Part shown: piece by piece, positions 40,800 to 48,782 of the stretch
Position numbering within the stretch: the first letter of the stretch is position 1
Layout: each line of letters opens with the position of its first letter
DNA from: Mesorhizobium sp. B4-1-3
GTDB taxonomy: Bacteria; Pseudomonadota; Alphaproteobacteria; Rhizobiales; Rhizobiaceae
DNA: 64,000 nt
Reading direction: 5' to 3'
NCBI RefSeq assembly: GCF_006439355.1
Contig: NZ_VFTG01000005.1
Span: forward strand, 124,001 to 188,000
The notes under the pieces: model-generated
What the model was told of the DNA's origin: nothing
What the model saw: the letters and a program-made list of their open reading frames with translations, nothing else
Databases searched by the model: none
Made by a program: the position numbers and the translations under genes

Positions 40800-40988
40800 C
40801 TATCTTGGCTGGTCGACGACCACCAACTGGTCCGGCTTGAAGCCTGCATGCTGCGGCGTCCAGACGTCGCCCTCGCGGTTGAACCAGTGGCACAGATACG
40901 TGCCAGAAGCCGCACCGTCGCTGACAGTCATTTCCGGGCCTCCGGATTTCAGCCTGACGACGTCTCCGGTCTTGAAACTATTGGGCAT
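40800..40988 (-). CDS. DUF2158 (YodC-like) small protein
   Basis: A 62-residue protein of the DUF2158 family. It opens FKTGDVVRLKSGGPEMTV, the family signature, and continues with YLCHWFNREGDVWTPQHAGFKPDQLVVVDQP. ATG 40988 lies five bases after GGGAGG. It is predicted to be a small beta-barrel in the cytoplasm. The family is widespread in proteobacteria and has no known function. It stands alone between the EF-hand gene and a second short hypothetical gene on the same strand. Confidence 0.85.
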   Translation of the reverse strand: MPNSFKTGDVVRLKSGGPEMTVSDGAASGTYLCHWFNREGDVWTPQHAGFKPDQLVVVDQPR

Positions 40989-41106
40989 TTCGACCTCCCA
41001 TGCTGACAACGGGAGTTTCCCACCAACATCGATTCCCGACAATGGCCGAGATGCGCCGATGACGTGGTACAGGGCTGGAGGGCGAAGGCCAGCGGCCCGA
41101 TCGTTC

Positions 41107-41319
41107 TCAATCGGTGTCGCGCTGGGGAGCCGTCGGCTGCGCCGATCGGCTGTCGTCTCCGGCCGGGCGGACGGTCATGGACATTTCATCGGGCCACAAT
41201 GCCTGTGCCTTGATCACCGCCGCCAAAAGATTGTCGGCTTCGACGTTTCCGATCTCAGTCAGCATCGGGTTGTTGCCTCCTGCTTCGAAATCGACGTGAT
41301 AGACCGTCCAACTCCTCAT
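41107..41319 (-). CDS. Short hypothetical protein
   Basis: A 70-residue product beginning MRSWTVYHVDFEAGGNNPML and ending in an Asp/Ser/Pro-rich tail. The first 50 residues have a normal alphaproteobacterial composition and look like a small beta-alpha domain (TVYHVDF, then NLLAAVIKAQALW). I recognise no family. No strong ribosome site is seen, so the start is uncertain. Confidence 0.5.
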   Translation of the reverse strand: MRSWTVYHVDFEAGGNNPMLTEIGNVEADNLLAAVIKAQALWPDEMSMTVRPAGDDSRSAQPTAPQRDTD

Positions 41320-41677
41320 TGCATTTCAGACAATCTGCGTCTCGGCACAGGTACACGGATAGGAAGCCCGGCTCGCTTTGTGGTTAGGATTTTGAGGTCC
41401 GCAAGCCGGGCATGCGCCGACCGATGGGCGGGGGGCTTGGGGTTATCAGCCGGCGCGATCGCAAGACTGTCTGATTTGCCCGCTAGCCCACAATCGACCG
41501 AGGTCCATGCTGCCGGACGCATTGGTCCGAAAGAACCAAAGATATAGCCCCTTATTCCCTTGGGGCAGATTGTCTCCGCCGGCGATCTTTTGCCATCTGC
41601 TCCATTCCCCCGTGGCTCACGGGTGGACCGCTCGGCGCTCGGCCTCCGTTAACAGCTTGGTTCTCGTGGAGAAATTT
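41320..41677. other. Gene-free stretch between hypothetical gene and tRNA-Thr
   Basis: I see no supported gene, repeat or hairpin here. Short open frames exist on both strands but have no ribosome site or recognisable product. Confidence 0.5.
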
Positions 41678-41753
41678 TGGTGCCGCTTGCGTGACTCGAA
41701 CACGCGACCCCATCATTACGAATGATGTGCTCTACCAACTGAGCTAAAGCGGC
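41678..41753 (-). tRNA. tRNA-Thr (anticodon CGT)
   Basis: On the minus strand a full cloverleaf of 76 bases folds: acceptor GCCGCTT/AAGCGGC, D arm with AGCTCAGTTGGTAGAGC, anticodon stem CATCA/TGATG with loop TTCGTAA, T arm GCGTG-TTCGAGT-CACGC, discriminator A and an encoded CCA. The anticodon CGT reads the threonine codon ACG. Confidence 0.95.
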
Positions 41754-42090
41754 CCGGGAAGCGTCAGGCTTCCAGAATGGGCTGGGTGATAGACTCAACT
41801 GCTCGCTAATTCAAGATGGGCAGCGGTGAATTCCGGCCTCGCTGGCGGCAATTCCGATCTACGGCTACCGCGCGACGGGCGCTGGACGCGGCCACGGTGG
41901 CGCGCGGGCCGGCCGTCCTTTGTGCCCGGCTGGCTGGCGCGGCCGTGCGAGCGGTGACGAAAAATGTTGATTCTTCAACAAAAGATGCCGAAATGGCTTT
42001 GGCCGGCAAGGCAGCCGCTCGCCGTTGATTGATTGGCCGCCCGCGGCTAACGATCAGACAACCGGGAGCGAACGCGCAGAGGGAGCTCGC
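41754..42090. other. Gene-free stretch upstream of the 42091 membrane protein
   Basis: These 337 bases hold the promoters of the tRNA (minus) and the following gene (plus), which diverge here. GAGGGAG at 42079-42085 is the ribosome site of the next gene. I see no other element. Confidence 0.4.
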
Positions 42091-43287
42091 TTGGACCCCA
42101 TCGAGAAAGCGATCCGCAATGCCTTCGAGAAAGGCAATGCCGAGGACCGGGCGTTCCGCGAGAAGGTCTATCGATCGGCTTTTGCCGCGCTCGACCGCGT
42201 CCTCCAGGCCAATCCGAACGTCACCGTCGAGGCCGCAATCAGCCGCCGCAAGGCGGTGCAGGCCAAGATCACCGAGATCGAGTCGGAGTTCCTGCCGGCC
42301 GTACCCGACGTGACACTGCCGCCGGAGAGCGTCGCGCCGGCCGGCAATCGCGCCTCCGATCCCCGCGTCGAAGCGCCGGCCGCTTCGGCCGCGCCCTCGG
42401 TCGACGCGCCTCGGCCGCCGTCGCAATCAGCGCCCTCGCCCTCGATCACCGTCGACGGCGCGGTGCAGCCCGATGCTTCGGACCAGCCGCGCTCGCGCGT
42501 GCTGCCGCGCGTGCCCGACATCATGCCGGACGAGACAGCACTTCCCGATGCGCCTTCGCTCGATGATTCGCCAGGCGCTCCCGTCGGCAACGGCGCGCAG
42601 GTCGCGCCCGACCGCGACGAGCGGCGAATCAGGGGCCGGCGCCTGCCGCTGACCGCGATCTTCGTCGTGGCGACGCTGCTCGCGGCCGCCGGCATCGGTC
42701 TCTATTTCGCCAAGCAGAACGGGGTCTTCAAGACAGCGGCCGAGCTCGACACCGGTCCGCCGGAACCGGCGCCGACGCTGGACGACGAGGATTCTTCGCC
42801 GCCGGCCGAGCCAGGCTCGCCGCAGAAGCCGGGCGAGGCGGATCAGTCGAAGAACTGGATCAACGTCTTCTCGCCCGCCGACCCGACCCGTGTCAGCACG
42901 CCGTCAGATGCCAATGCGGAAGTGATGAAGGACGACACAGGGCAGTTCCTGCGCATCCGCTCCGGCGCGTCGGGTTCGGCCATTGCCTTCGATGTCGGTC
43001 AGGGCGTGCTGGAGAAGCTTGCCGGCAAGCATGCCATGTTCGATATCGTCGCCCGCTCGGAAGAGGGCAAGGAGACCCAAATCTCGGTCGATTGCAATTT
43101 TGGCGATTTCGGCGATTGCGGCCGCAAGCGCTACGCCGTCGGCCATGAGCGCAACGAATATCTGTTCGACGTGCAGTTCCCTGACAAGCATCCGGGCGCA
43201 GCCGGCACCATCGCGGTCAATTCCGACTTCGACCAGAAGGGCAAGTCGGTCGATATTTACGAGATACGCGTCTCGATCGCCCAGTGA
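42091..43287 (+). CDS. Single-pass membrane protein of unknown function
   Basis: A 398-residue protein in three parts. The N-terminal cytoplasmic helical region (about 1-75) is DPIEKAIRNAFEKGNAEDRAFREKVYRSAF. A Pro/Ala/Ser/Asp-rich linker follows, with a membrane helix at about residues 189-211 (LPLTAIFVVATLLAAAGIGLYFA). After a second acidic linker comes a C-terminal periplasmic beta-rich domain (about 265-398) containing ISVDCNFGDFGDCGRKRYAV with two cysteines. I choose TTG 42091 because it lies five bases after GAGGGAG and gives a helical start; an ATG at 42025 is possible. I recognise no named family. The layout suggests an envelope sensor or scaffold. Confidence 0.75.
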   Translation: MDPIEKAIRNAFEKGNAEDRAFREKVYRSAFAALDRVLQANPNVTVEAAISRRKAVQAKITEIESEFLPAVPDVTLPPESVAPAGNRASDPRVEAPAASAAPSVDAPRPPSQSAPSPSITVDGAVQPDASDQPRSRVLPRVPDIMPDETALPDAPSLDDSPGAPVGNGAQVAPDRDERRIRGRRLPLTAIFVVATLLAAAGIGLYFAKQNGVFKTAAELDTGPPEPAPTLDDEDSSPPAEPGSPQKPGEADQSKNWINVFSPADPTRVSTPSDANAEVMKDDTGQFLRIRSGASGSAIAFDVGQGVLEKLAGKHAMFDIVARSEEGKETQISVDCNFGDFGDCGRKRYAVGHERNEYLFDVQFPDKHPGAAGTIAVNSDFDQKGKSVDIYEIRVSIAQ

Positions 43288-43356
43288 TCACGTACCTGTC
43301 GACGCTGGCGAAGCGCCGGGCGGGGTGACAGCGCCGACCTTGAATATTGCCAGCTG

Positions 43357-44955
43357 TCAGTCCAACAAAGCCTGCAGCGTCTCGATGCGGTCGGCCTCGG
43401 CCGCCGGCTTGTCCCAGCGCAGCCGCGAGATGCGGGGAAAGCGCATCGCCACGCCCGATTTGTGGCGCGTCGAGCGGTTGAGGCCTTCGAACGCCACCTC
43501 CAGCACAAGGCCGTTCCTGCGGTCGGCGCGCACCGAACGCACAGGCCCGAAACGCTCGATCGTGTTGTCGCGCACATATTTGTCGATCTCTTTCAGCTCC
43601 TCGTCGGTGAAGCCGAAATAGGCCTTGCCGACCGGCACCAGCTCTTCCGAACCCTCCGGGCCTGACCAGACGCCGAACGTGTAGTCGGAATAGAAGCTCG
43701 AGCGCTTGCCGTGGCCGCGCTGCGCATACATCAACACCGCGTCGATAGTGTGCGGGTCGCGCTTCCACTTGAACCACGGGCCCTTCGGCCGGCCGGCGAG
43801 ATAGGGCGAATCCCAGCGCTTCAGCATCACCCCTTCGATGATCGGATGCGGCGGTGCCTGGCGCAGCCGCTCCAGCGTCTCCCAGTCGGAGAACTCGACA
43901 AAGGGCGAAAGGTCGAAGCGGCCGGGATCGAGCGTCCTGACGAAAGCTTCGAGCCGCTTGCGGCGCTCTGTGAAGGGCAGCGCGCGCAGATCCTCGCCGT
44001 CGATCTGCAGCGCGTCGTAGCAGCGCATGAAGGCCGGGTATTGCTGCTGGATCTTTGGCGACACGCTCTTGCGGTTCAGCCGCTGCTGCAGGTCGGAAAA
44101 GGTTCCGGTCGCCTCGCGCGGGTCGCCGACCAAAAGCTCGCCGTCGAGCGCCGCTTCGAAATTCATTGCCGCGGCAAGGTCCGGGAAGGCGCCGGACACG
44201 TCGTCGCCGGTGCGCGAATAGAGGCGGCGGACGCCGCCTTCGCATACCGCCTGCACGCGGATACCGTCCCACTTCCATTCCGCCGCATAGTCGGTCGGCT
44301 CGAGCTTTTCCAGGTCGTTGTCATCGACGGCGTTGGAGAGCATCACCGGCCGGAACAGCGCAAGCGCAGCACTCCTCGGCTTTTCCGCCCGGCCCTCCAG
44401 CCAGGCGAACAGCGCGGTATAAGGCGGCGTCAGCCCATGCCAGAGTTCCTCGATCTCGGCGACATCGACCTGGCCGAGATCGGCCAGCGCCTGCTTGGCG
44501 AGCCGCGCCGACACGCCGATGCGCAAACCGCCGGTCACCAGCTTGATGATGGCGAAGCGCGCCGAGATGCTGGCGTCGTCGAGCAGCCGCGCCAGCACCC
44601 TCGGCCCGTCTGAGCGGCTTGCCGCCTGCAGCCTGCCGACCACCTCCGCAAGCGTCGGCACGTGATCGGGGATGTGCCCTTGCGGTTGCGGCCAGACCAG
44701 CGACACGGTCTCGGCGAGGTCGCCGACATAGTCATAGGAATAGCCGAACAGCACCGGGTCCATGCGCTCGACCACCAGCGCGCGCAGCATCGCCGGCTTC
44801 ACCGCCGCGATGTTGAGATCGCCGGTGATCGCCGCCAGCGCCAACCCGCGGTCGGGATCCTCGACACTGCGGAAATAGTCGGTCAGCAGGGTCAGCTTGC
44901 CGTTGCGCGACGGCGTCAGCACGAGACGGTCGAGGAGCTCGGCGAAGCGGTTCAT
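43357..44955 (-). CDS. ATP-dependent DNA ligase (ligase-associated repair set)
   Basis: A 532-residue ATP-dependent ligase: an N-terminal DNA-binding domain (MNRFAELLDRLVLTPSRNGK), then the nucleotidyltransferase core with the AMP-accepting lysine in EWKWDGIRVQ (about residue 228), ALDGELLVG, GVMLKRWDSPY and WFKWKRDPHTID, and a C-terminal OB domain. It seals nicks using ATP, unlike the main NAD-dependent bacterial ligase. I start at ATG 44955 rather than five codons earlier. The exonuclease gene lies upstream, 241 bases away, with a family A repeat between. This matches the ligase/exonuclease part of the Lhr-associated repair set, whose helicase and phosphoesterase genes are not in the window. 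Confidence 0.92.
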   Translation of the reverse strand: MNRFAELLDRLVLTPSRNGKLTLLTDYFRSVEDPDRGLALAAITGDLNIAAVKPAMLRALVVERMDPVLFGYSYDYVGDLAETVSLVWPQPQGHIPDHVPTLAEVVGRLQAASRSDGPRVLARLLDDASISARFAIIKLVTGGLRIGVSARLAKQALADLGQVDVAEIEELWHGLTPPYTALFAWLEGRAEKPRSAALALFRPVMLSNAVDDNDLEKLEPTDYAAEWKWDGIRVQAVCEGGVRRLYSRTGDDVSGAFPDLAAAMNFEAALDGELLVGDPREATGTFSDLQQRLNRKSVSPKIQQQYPAFMRCYDALQIDGEDLRALPFTERRKRLEAFVRTLDPGRFDLSPFVEFSDWETLERLRQAPPHPIIEGVMLKRWDSPYLAGRPKGPWFKWKRDPHTIDAVLMYAQRGHGKRSSFYSDYTFGVWSGPEGSEELVPVGKAYFGFTDEELKEIDKYVRDNTIERFGPVRSVRADRRNGLVLEVAFEGLNRSTRHKSGVAMRFPRISRLRWDKPAAEADRIETLQALLD

Positions 44956-44997
44956 CGGCACGCACGCCACGCAAATCGGCGAGGTTTGCGTTCCTTC

Positions 44998-45158
44998 GCG
45001 CCCCCCTCTGTCCTGCCGGACATCTCACCCACAAGGGGGGAGATTGGCGGTTTCAGCCCTGGGGCTTCCCCTGCAGCACTGGAGACTGGCGAAAGCCGGC
45101 GCGACGTCTGATCTCCCCCCAAGTGGGGGAGATGGCCGGCAGGCCAGAGGGGGGCGCC
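44998..45158. repeat. Intergenic inverted-repeat element, family A, copy 3
   Basis: It lies between the exonuclease and ligase genes. Left end: GCGCCCCCCTCTGTCCTGCC, GGACATCTCACCC and AAGGGGGGAGATTGG. Right end: ATCTCCCCCCAAGTGGGGGA, GATGGCCGGCAGGCCAGAGG and GGGGCGCC. The interior differs from copies 1 and 2, but the length is the same. Confidence 0.75.
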
Positions 45159-45196
45159 GTAGAGCGCTGCGACGGCGCTTGGCGAACTATGATCCA

Positions 45197-46219
45197 TCAA
45201 TCGCCCTCGTCCTCATAGCCAACGAGATGCAGCGGCCTCGCCGCGATGCCCTCCAGTTCGCACCAGCGCACCAGCGCTTCCTCGCGGCCATGCGTGACCC
45301 AGATTTCCTCCGCGCCGGTTTCCTTGATGGTGATGATCAGCTCGTCCCAATCGGCGTGGTCGGAAATGATCAGCGGCAGCTCGACGCCGCCTTGCTTGGC
45401 GCGCTGGCGAATGCGCATCCATCCCGAGGCGAAGCAGGAGATCGGGTCGGGGAAACGCCGCGCCCAGCGATCGGCGAAGGCGGATGGTGGGCCGACGACG
45501 ATGGCGCCGGCGAAATCGGCCTTGCTGCCGCTCTCGACCGTCGCCGGCTCCAACTGGCCGAGATCGATGCCCTGGTTTTGATAATATTCGCTGAGCTTCG
45601 CCAGCGCGCCATGGATGTAGATCGGCCTGTCGTAGCCGGCATCGCGCAGCAGCCGCATCACGCGCTGCGCCTTGCCGAGCGCGTAGGCGCCGATCAGGTG
45701 CGAGCGTTCGGGAAACTGCGCCGCCGATTTGAGCACGCGCGCGATCTCCTCATGGTCCGGCGGATGGCGGAACACCGGCAGGCCGAAGGTCGCTTCGGTG
45801 ATGAAGACATCGCACGGGATGGGTTCGAACGGCAGGCAGGTGGCGTCCTTCTGCCGCTTGTAGTCGCCGGAGGCGACGATACGCATGCCTCCATGCTCGA
45901 CGCAGATCTGCGCCGAGCCAAGCACATGTCCGGCCGGATGGAAGGTGACGGCGACGCCGTTGATATCGAGTGTTTCGCCGAGCGCGGCCGCCTGCGTCGT
46001 GCCGGCGAAATGCTCGCCACAACGCAGCCCCATGATGTCGAGCGTCTCTTGGGTGGCCAGCACCGAGCGGTGGCCGGAGCGCGCATGGTCGGAATGGCCG
46101 TGCGTGATCAGCGCGTGGCCGACCGGCCGCACCGGGTCGATGAAGAAATCGCCGGGCGGGCAGTAGAGGCCCTCCGGCCGCGGTTTGAGCAGGTCGCTGG
46201 CGCGCATGGCTTTGAACAT
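45197..46219 (-). CDS. Ligase-associated DNA exonuclease (metallo-beta-lactamase fold)
   Basis: A 340-residue metallo-beta-lactamase/beta-CASP-type nuclease. The metal motif is ITHGHSDHARSGH (about residue 38), followed by FHPAGHVLGSAQI and VASGDYKRQKD, with VTHGRE near the C-terminus. It belongs to the group always found with ATP-dependent ligases and Lhr-type helicases and is thought to trim DNA ends. It is transcribed toward the ligase gene. The divergent neighbour at 46313 is a methyltransferase, so the helicase is not on this side. The nuclease family is clear; its exact polarity and substrate are not. Confidence 0.92.
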   Translation of the reverse strand: MFKAMRASDLLKPRPEGLYCPPGDFFIDPVRPVGHALITHGHSDHARSGHRSVLATQETLDIMGLRCGEHFAGTTQAAALGETLDINGVAVTFHPAGHVLGSAQICVEHGGMRIVASGDYKRQKDATCLPFEPIPCDVFITEATFGLPVFRHPPDHEEIARVLKSAAQFPERSHLIGAYALGKAQRVMRLLRDAGYDRPIYIHGALAKLSEYYQNQGIDLGQLEPATVESGSKADFAGAIVVGPPSAFADRWARRFPDPISCFASGWMRIRQRAKQGGVELPLIISDHADWDELIITIKETGAEEIWVTHGREEALVRWCELEGIAARPLHLVGYEDEGD

Positions 46220-46312
46220 AGTGGCTAAATTGGCCGCGGGAAGCCTGTTGCAAGAGACTGCTGACTCGTCCTAAACCCCGCCGGCCAGCCTCGCCGGTGG
46301 GATCCCTTACGC

Positions 46313-47257
46313 ATGAAACCGCTCCAGGCCCCGTCGGGCGATTTGAATGCCGACCGTCGCGCCGATTTCGCCGAGATGCTGCTCGTCTCGGGCGAGCCCG
46401 CGCAGGCAGCCGAGCTTCTGCTCGGCGCGCTGGAGCTCGCGCCGCGCTGGGCCGCGGGCTGGTTTCGCCTCGGCGAGATGCAGGAGGCGGCCGGCCTGCT
46501 CGATCAGGCGGCGCAAGCCTGGGCCATGGCGCTGAAGCTGGAGCCCGCGGACCGCCTTGGCGCCACGCTGAAGCTTCAACTGATCGGCAAGGCGCCTGCC
46601 GCCGCTGCGCCGCCCAGCGCCTTTGTCGAGACTTTGTTCGATCACTATGCCGACAGTTTCGAGGACTCGCTTGTCAGGAAGCTCGGCTATGGGCTGCCGG
46701 ATTTTCTCTGGCGCGCCATAAGCAAGGCACGGCCCGGCCGGTTTCGACTGGCCCTTGACCTCGGCTGCGGTACCGGGCTGATGGGCGAAAGGCTGCGCCC
46801 TTTCGTCGACCGGCTGGAGGGCTGCGACATCTCGGCTGGCATGCTGGGGAAGGCGAAAGCCAAGGGCATCTACGACCGGCTGACCAAGGCCGACCTTCAG
46901 CATTTCTCCTATACCGGCGACAGGGCCGACCTCGTGGTCGCGGCCGACGTGTTCATCTATCTGGGCGCGCTTGACCGAATCGTCGGCGCCGTTGCCGGTA
47001 TGCTCGCCGAGGACGGCCTGTTTGCCTTTTCGCTCGAGACGCTTGCCGACGACGGCGATTTCGCCCTTTCGCCGTCGCGGCGTTATGGCCACTCCGAGGG
47101 CTATGCGCGGCGATTGCTCGCGGCCAACGGCCTTGCGGTCCTGTCGCTGGAGAGCATGATTGTCCGGCACGACCGGCGCGATCCGGTCGAAGGCTTGGCC
47201 ATCGTGGCTGGCTTCCCCGCTGCATCTGCCGAGGTGGGGAAGCCGGCACCCGTGTGA
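46313..47257 (+). CDS. TPR-containing class I methyltransferase
   Basis: A 314-residue protein with about 90 residues of tetratricopeptide-like helices (ADFAEMLLVSGEPAQAAELLLGALELAPRWAAGWFRLGEMQEAAG, then a second repeat). A class I SAM methyltransferase domain follows: LALDLGCGTGLMGERLRPFV (motif I, about residue 145), GCDISAGMLGKAKAKGIYD, DLVVAADVFIYLGAL. It is a cytoplasmic enzyme with a protein- or complex-binding front end. The substrate is unknown. It is divergent from the exonuclease gene and 74 bases ahead of a lipoprotein gene. Confidence 0.88.
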   Translation: MKPLQAPSGDLNADRRADFAEMLLVSGEPAQAAELLLGALELAPRWAAGWFRLGEMQEAAGLLDQAAQAWAMALKLEPADRLGATLKLQLIGKAPAAAAPPSAFVETLFDHYADSFEDSLVRKLGYGLPDFLWRAISKARPGRFRLALDLGCGTGLMGERLRPFVDRLEGCDISAGMLGKAKAKGIYDRLTKADLQHFSYTGDRADLVVAADVFIYLGALDRIVGAVAGMLAEDGLFAFSLETLADDGDFALSPSRRYGHSEGYARRLLAANGLAVLSLESMIVRHDRRDPVEGLAIVAGFPAASAEVGKPAPV

Positions 47258-47331
47258 TCGGGACCTTGCTGTGAAAAAGCCTGAATGGCATGGTCCGGGT
47301 GGCGCGGGGCAGACATCACTGGGAGAAATCC

Positions 47332-47706
47332 ATGCGCTGGACCATGGTTGTGTTGGCATCTTGCCTGACGGTCACCGGCTGTGTCGGCGGCACGTCGATG
47401 GCCGAGCGACAGGACGAGGACGTCCAATCCTCATTGCAATATGACGATGTGCCTTGCGACCAATTGCTGGCGCAGCGCAATCAACTGGCGCGGCAAAACA
47501 ATCTGCCCGTCACCGCCAAGCCGAGCTTCTCCAATCCGGCGATGGGCTTCGGCCCGTTCATTCCTGACACGCGCTCCAAGGCGCAGCGCGACAGCAACAA
47601 GGCAAGCGGCGAGATCGACGCCATGAACCGCTCGATCGAGCGCCGCGACTGTGGCAAGCCGAAGAAGAAGGAGACGTTCGGGCTCCCCGGCTCGAAGCCA
47701 TCCTGA
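47332..47706 (+). CDS. Small putative lipoprotein
   Basis: A 124-residue product. The signal MRWTMVVLASCLTVTGC ends in a lipobox (VTGC), so Cys17 would be lipidated and the protein anchored in the envelope. The mature part is charged and partly helical (CDQLLAQRNQLARQNN, EIDAMNRSIERRDCGKPKKKE) with two more cysteines. ATG 47332 follows GGGAG; a longer reading adds a leader without a signal. I recognise no family. It may share a transcript with the methyltransferase gene. Confidence 0.75.
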   Translation: MRWTMVVLASCLTVTGCVGGTSMAERQDEDVQSSLQYDDVPCDQLLAQRNQLARQNNLPVTAKPSFSNPAMGFGPFIPDTRSKAQRDSNKASGEIDAMNRSIERRDCGKPKKKETFGLPGSKPS

Positions 47707-47800
47707 GCAGGCTTTTTGCCGCGCTTCTCTTGACGCAATTGCGGACGAGATCATTGCGGAGCAGCCAAACGGCAACCTTCAAAATCCCCGTGTCGGGGAA

Positions 47801-48742
47801 CTAATACCCCGCCTCTCGGTCGACCAGGTTCTCGAGCTTCTCGCCGCGCTCGTAAGCTGCCATCTGGCGCAGCATGATGGGCACCAGGTGAGTCGGATCC
47901 GACGTCGCCGCCGCATGCGGCGTGACGAACACTTTCGGATGGCTCCACAGCGGGCTGGTCTTCGGCAGCGGCTCGACTTCGAACACGTCGAGGCTCGCTT
48001 CCTTCAGCGTGCCGTCGTCCAGCGCGCGCAAAATGTCGGCATCCTTCTGCAGGCGGCCGCGCCCGGCATTGATCAGCACGGCGCCGCCGAGGCCGTTGCG
48101 CCGGCGCAGTTCCTTGAGCAGCCCGTAATTGACGATGCCTTGGGTCTGCGGCGTCAGCGGCAAGAGCACGACCAGGATATCGGTGGCGTTAAGGAACGGG
48201 ATCAGCCCCGCCTCGCCGGCATAGGTCGAAACACCCTTCATCGGCCGCTCGCTGCGCGACCATCCGTTGACGGCGAAGCCGAGCGACAACAACGCCGAAG
48301 CCGCGGCGCGGCCGAGACTGCCAAGCCCCATGATGCCGACGGAGACGTCGCCGGCCACCCGTTGTGGCGGCTCGTGCCAAATCTTCTTCTGCTGCTGGGC
48401 CCGGTAAAGCGAGGCCTGGCGATGGTGGTCGAGCACGCGCCAGACGACATATTCGACCATGTGCTGGGTAAGATTGTCGGCGACGACCTTGACGATCGGC
48501 ACGTCGGGCAGGCCGGGATCGGCAAAGACGTGGTCGACGCCGGCGCCGATCGAGAAGATGGCGCGCAGATTGGGCAGCGATTTGAGAAGGTTTGGCTTCT
48601 GCTTCCACACCACCGCATAGGTGATCGACGGATCGTCGGCGCCGTTCGGCTCCAGCACGACCTCGCGCTCGGCCGAGAGCAACTCGTGCCAGCGCTGCGG
48701 GTGGATGCCCGTGAGGGCAAGGAGGATTTTGCCTTTTTCCAT
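47801..48742 (-). CDS. D-2-hydroxyacid dehydrogenase (glyoxylate/hydroxypyruvate reductase A type)
   Basis: A 313-residue NAD(P)-dependent 2-hydroxyacid dehydrogenase. The nucleotide motif is VGIMGLGSLGRAAASALLSLG (about residue 138), and INAGRGRLQKDADIL contains the substrate arginine. The catalytic Glu is in FEVEPLPKTSPLW and the catalytic His in VTPHAAATSD (about 280). IFSIGAGVDHV near residue 62 is characteristic of the GhrA group. It would reduce glyoxylate or hydroxypyruvate in the cytoplasm. It lies 40 bases downstream of the Yej-type transporter genes on the same strand and may be co-transcribed, though no functional link is known. Confidence 0.9.
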   Translation of the reverse strand: MEKGKILLALTGIHPQRWHELLSAEREVVLEPNGADDPSITYAVVWKQKPNLLKSLPNLRAIFSIGAGVDHVFADPGLPDVPIVKVVADNLTQHMVEYVVWRVLDHHRQASLYRAQQQKKIWHEPPQRVAGDVSVGIMGLGSLGRAAASALLSLGFAVNGWSRSERPMKGVSTYAGEAGLIPFLNATDILVVLLPLTPQTQGIVNYGLLKELRRRNGLGGAVLINAGRGRLQKDADILRALDDGTLKEASLDVFEVEPLPKTSPLWSHPKVFVTPHAAATSDPTHLVPIMLRQMAAYERGEKLENLVDREAGY

Positions 48743-48782
48743 TCTCGGATTTTTTCTTCCCTGTTTCGCCAGTGCGGGCCGG

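Noticed and set aside
41507..41725. Short open frame on the plus strand running into the tRNA.
   Set aside because: It overlaps the tRNA-Thr gene, has no ribosome site and no recognisable product.
15237..45158. Repeats A considered as CRISPR or as an insertion sequence.
   Set aside because: Copies are single, kilobases apart, have no spacers and encode no transposase.
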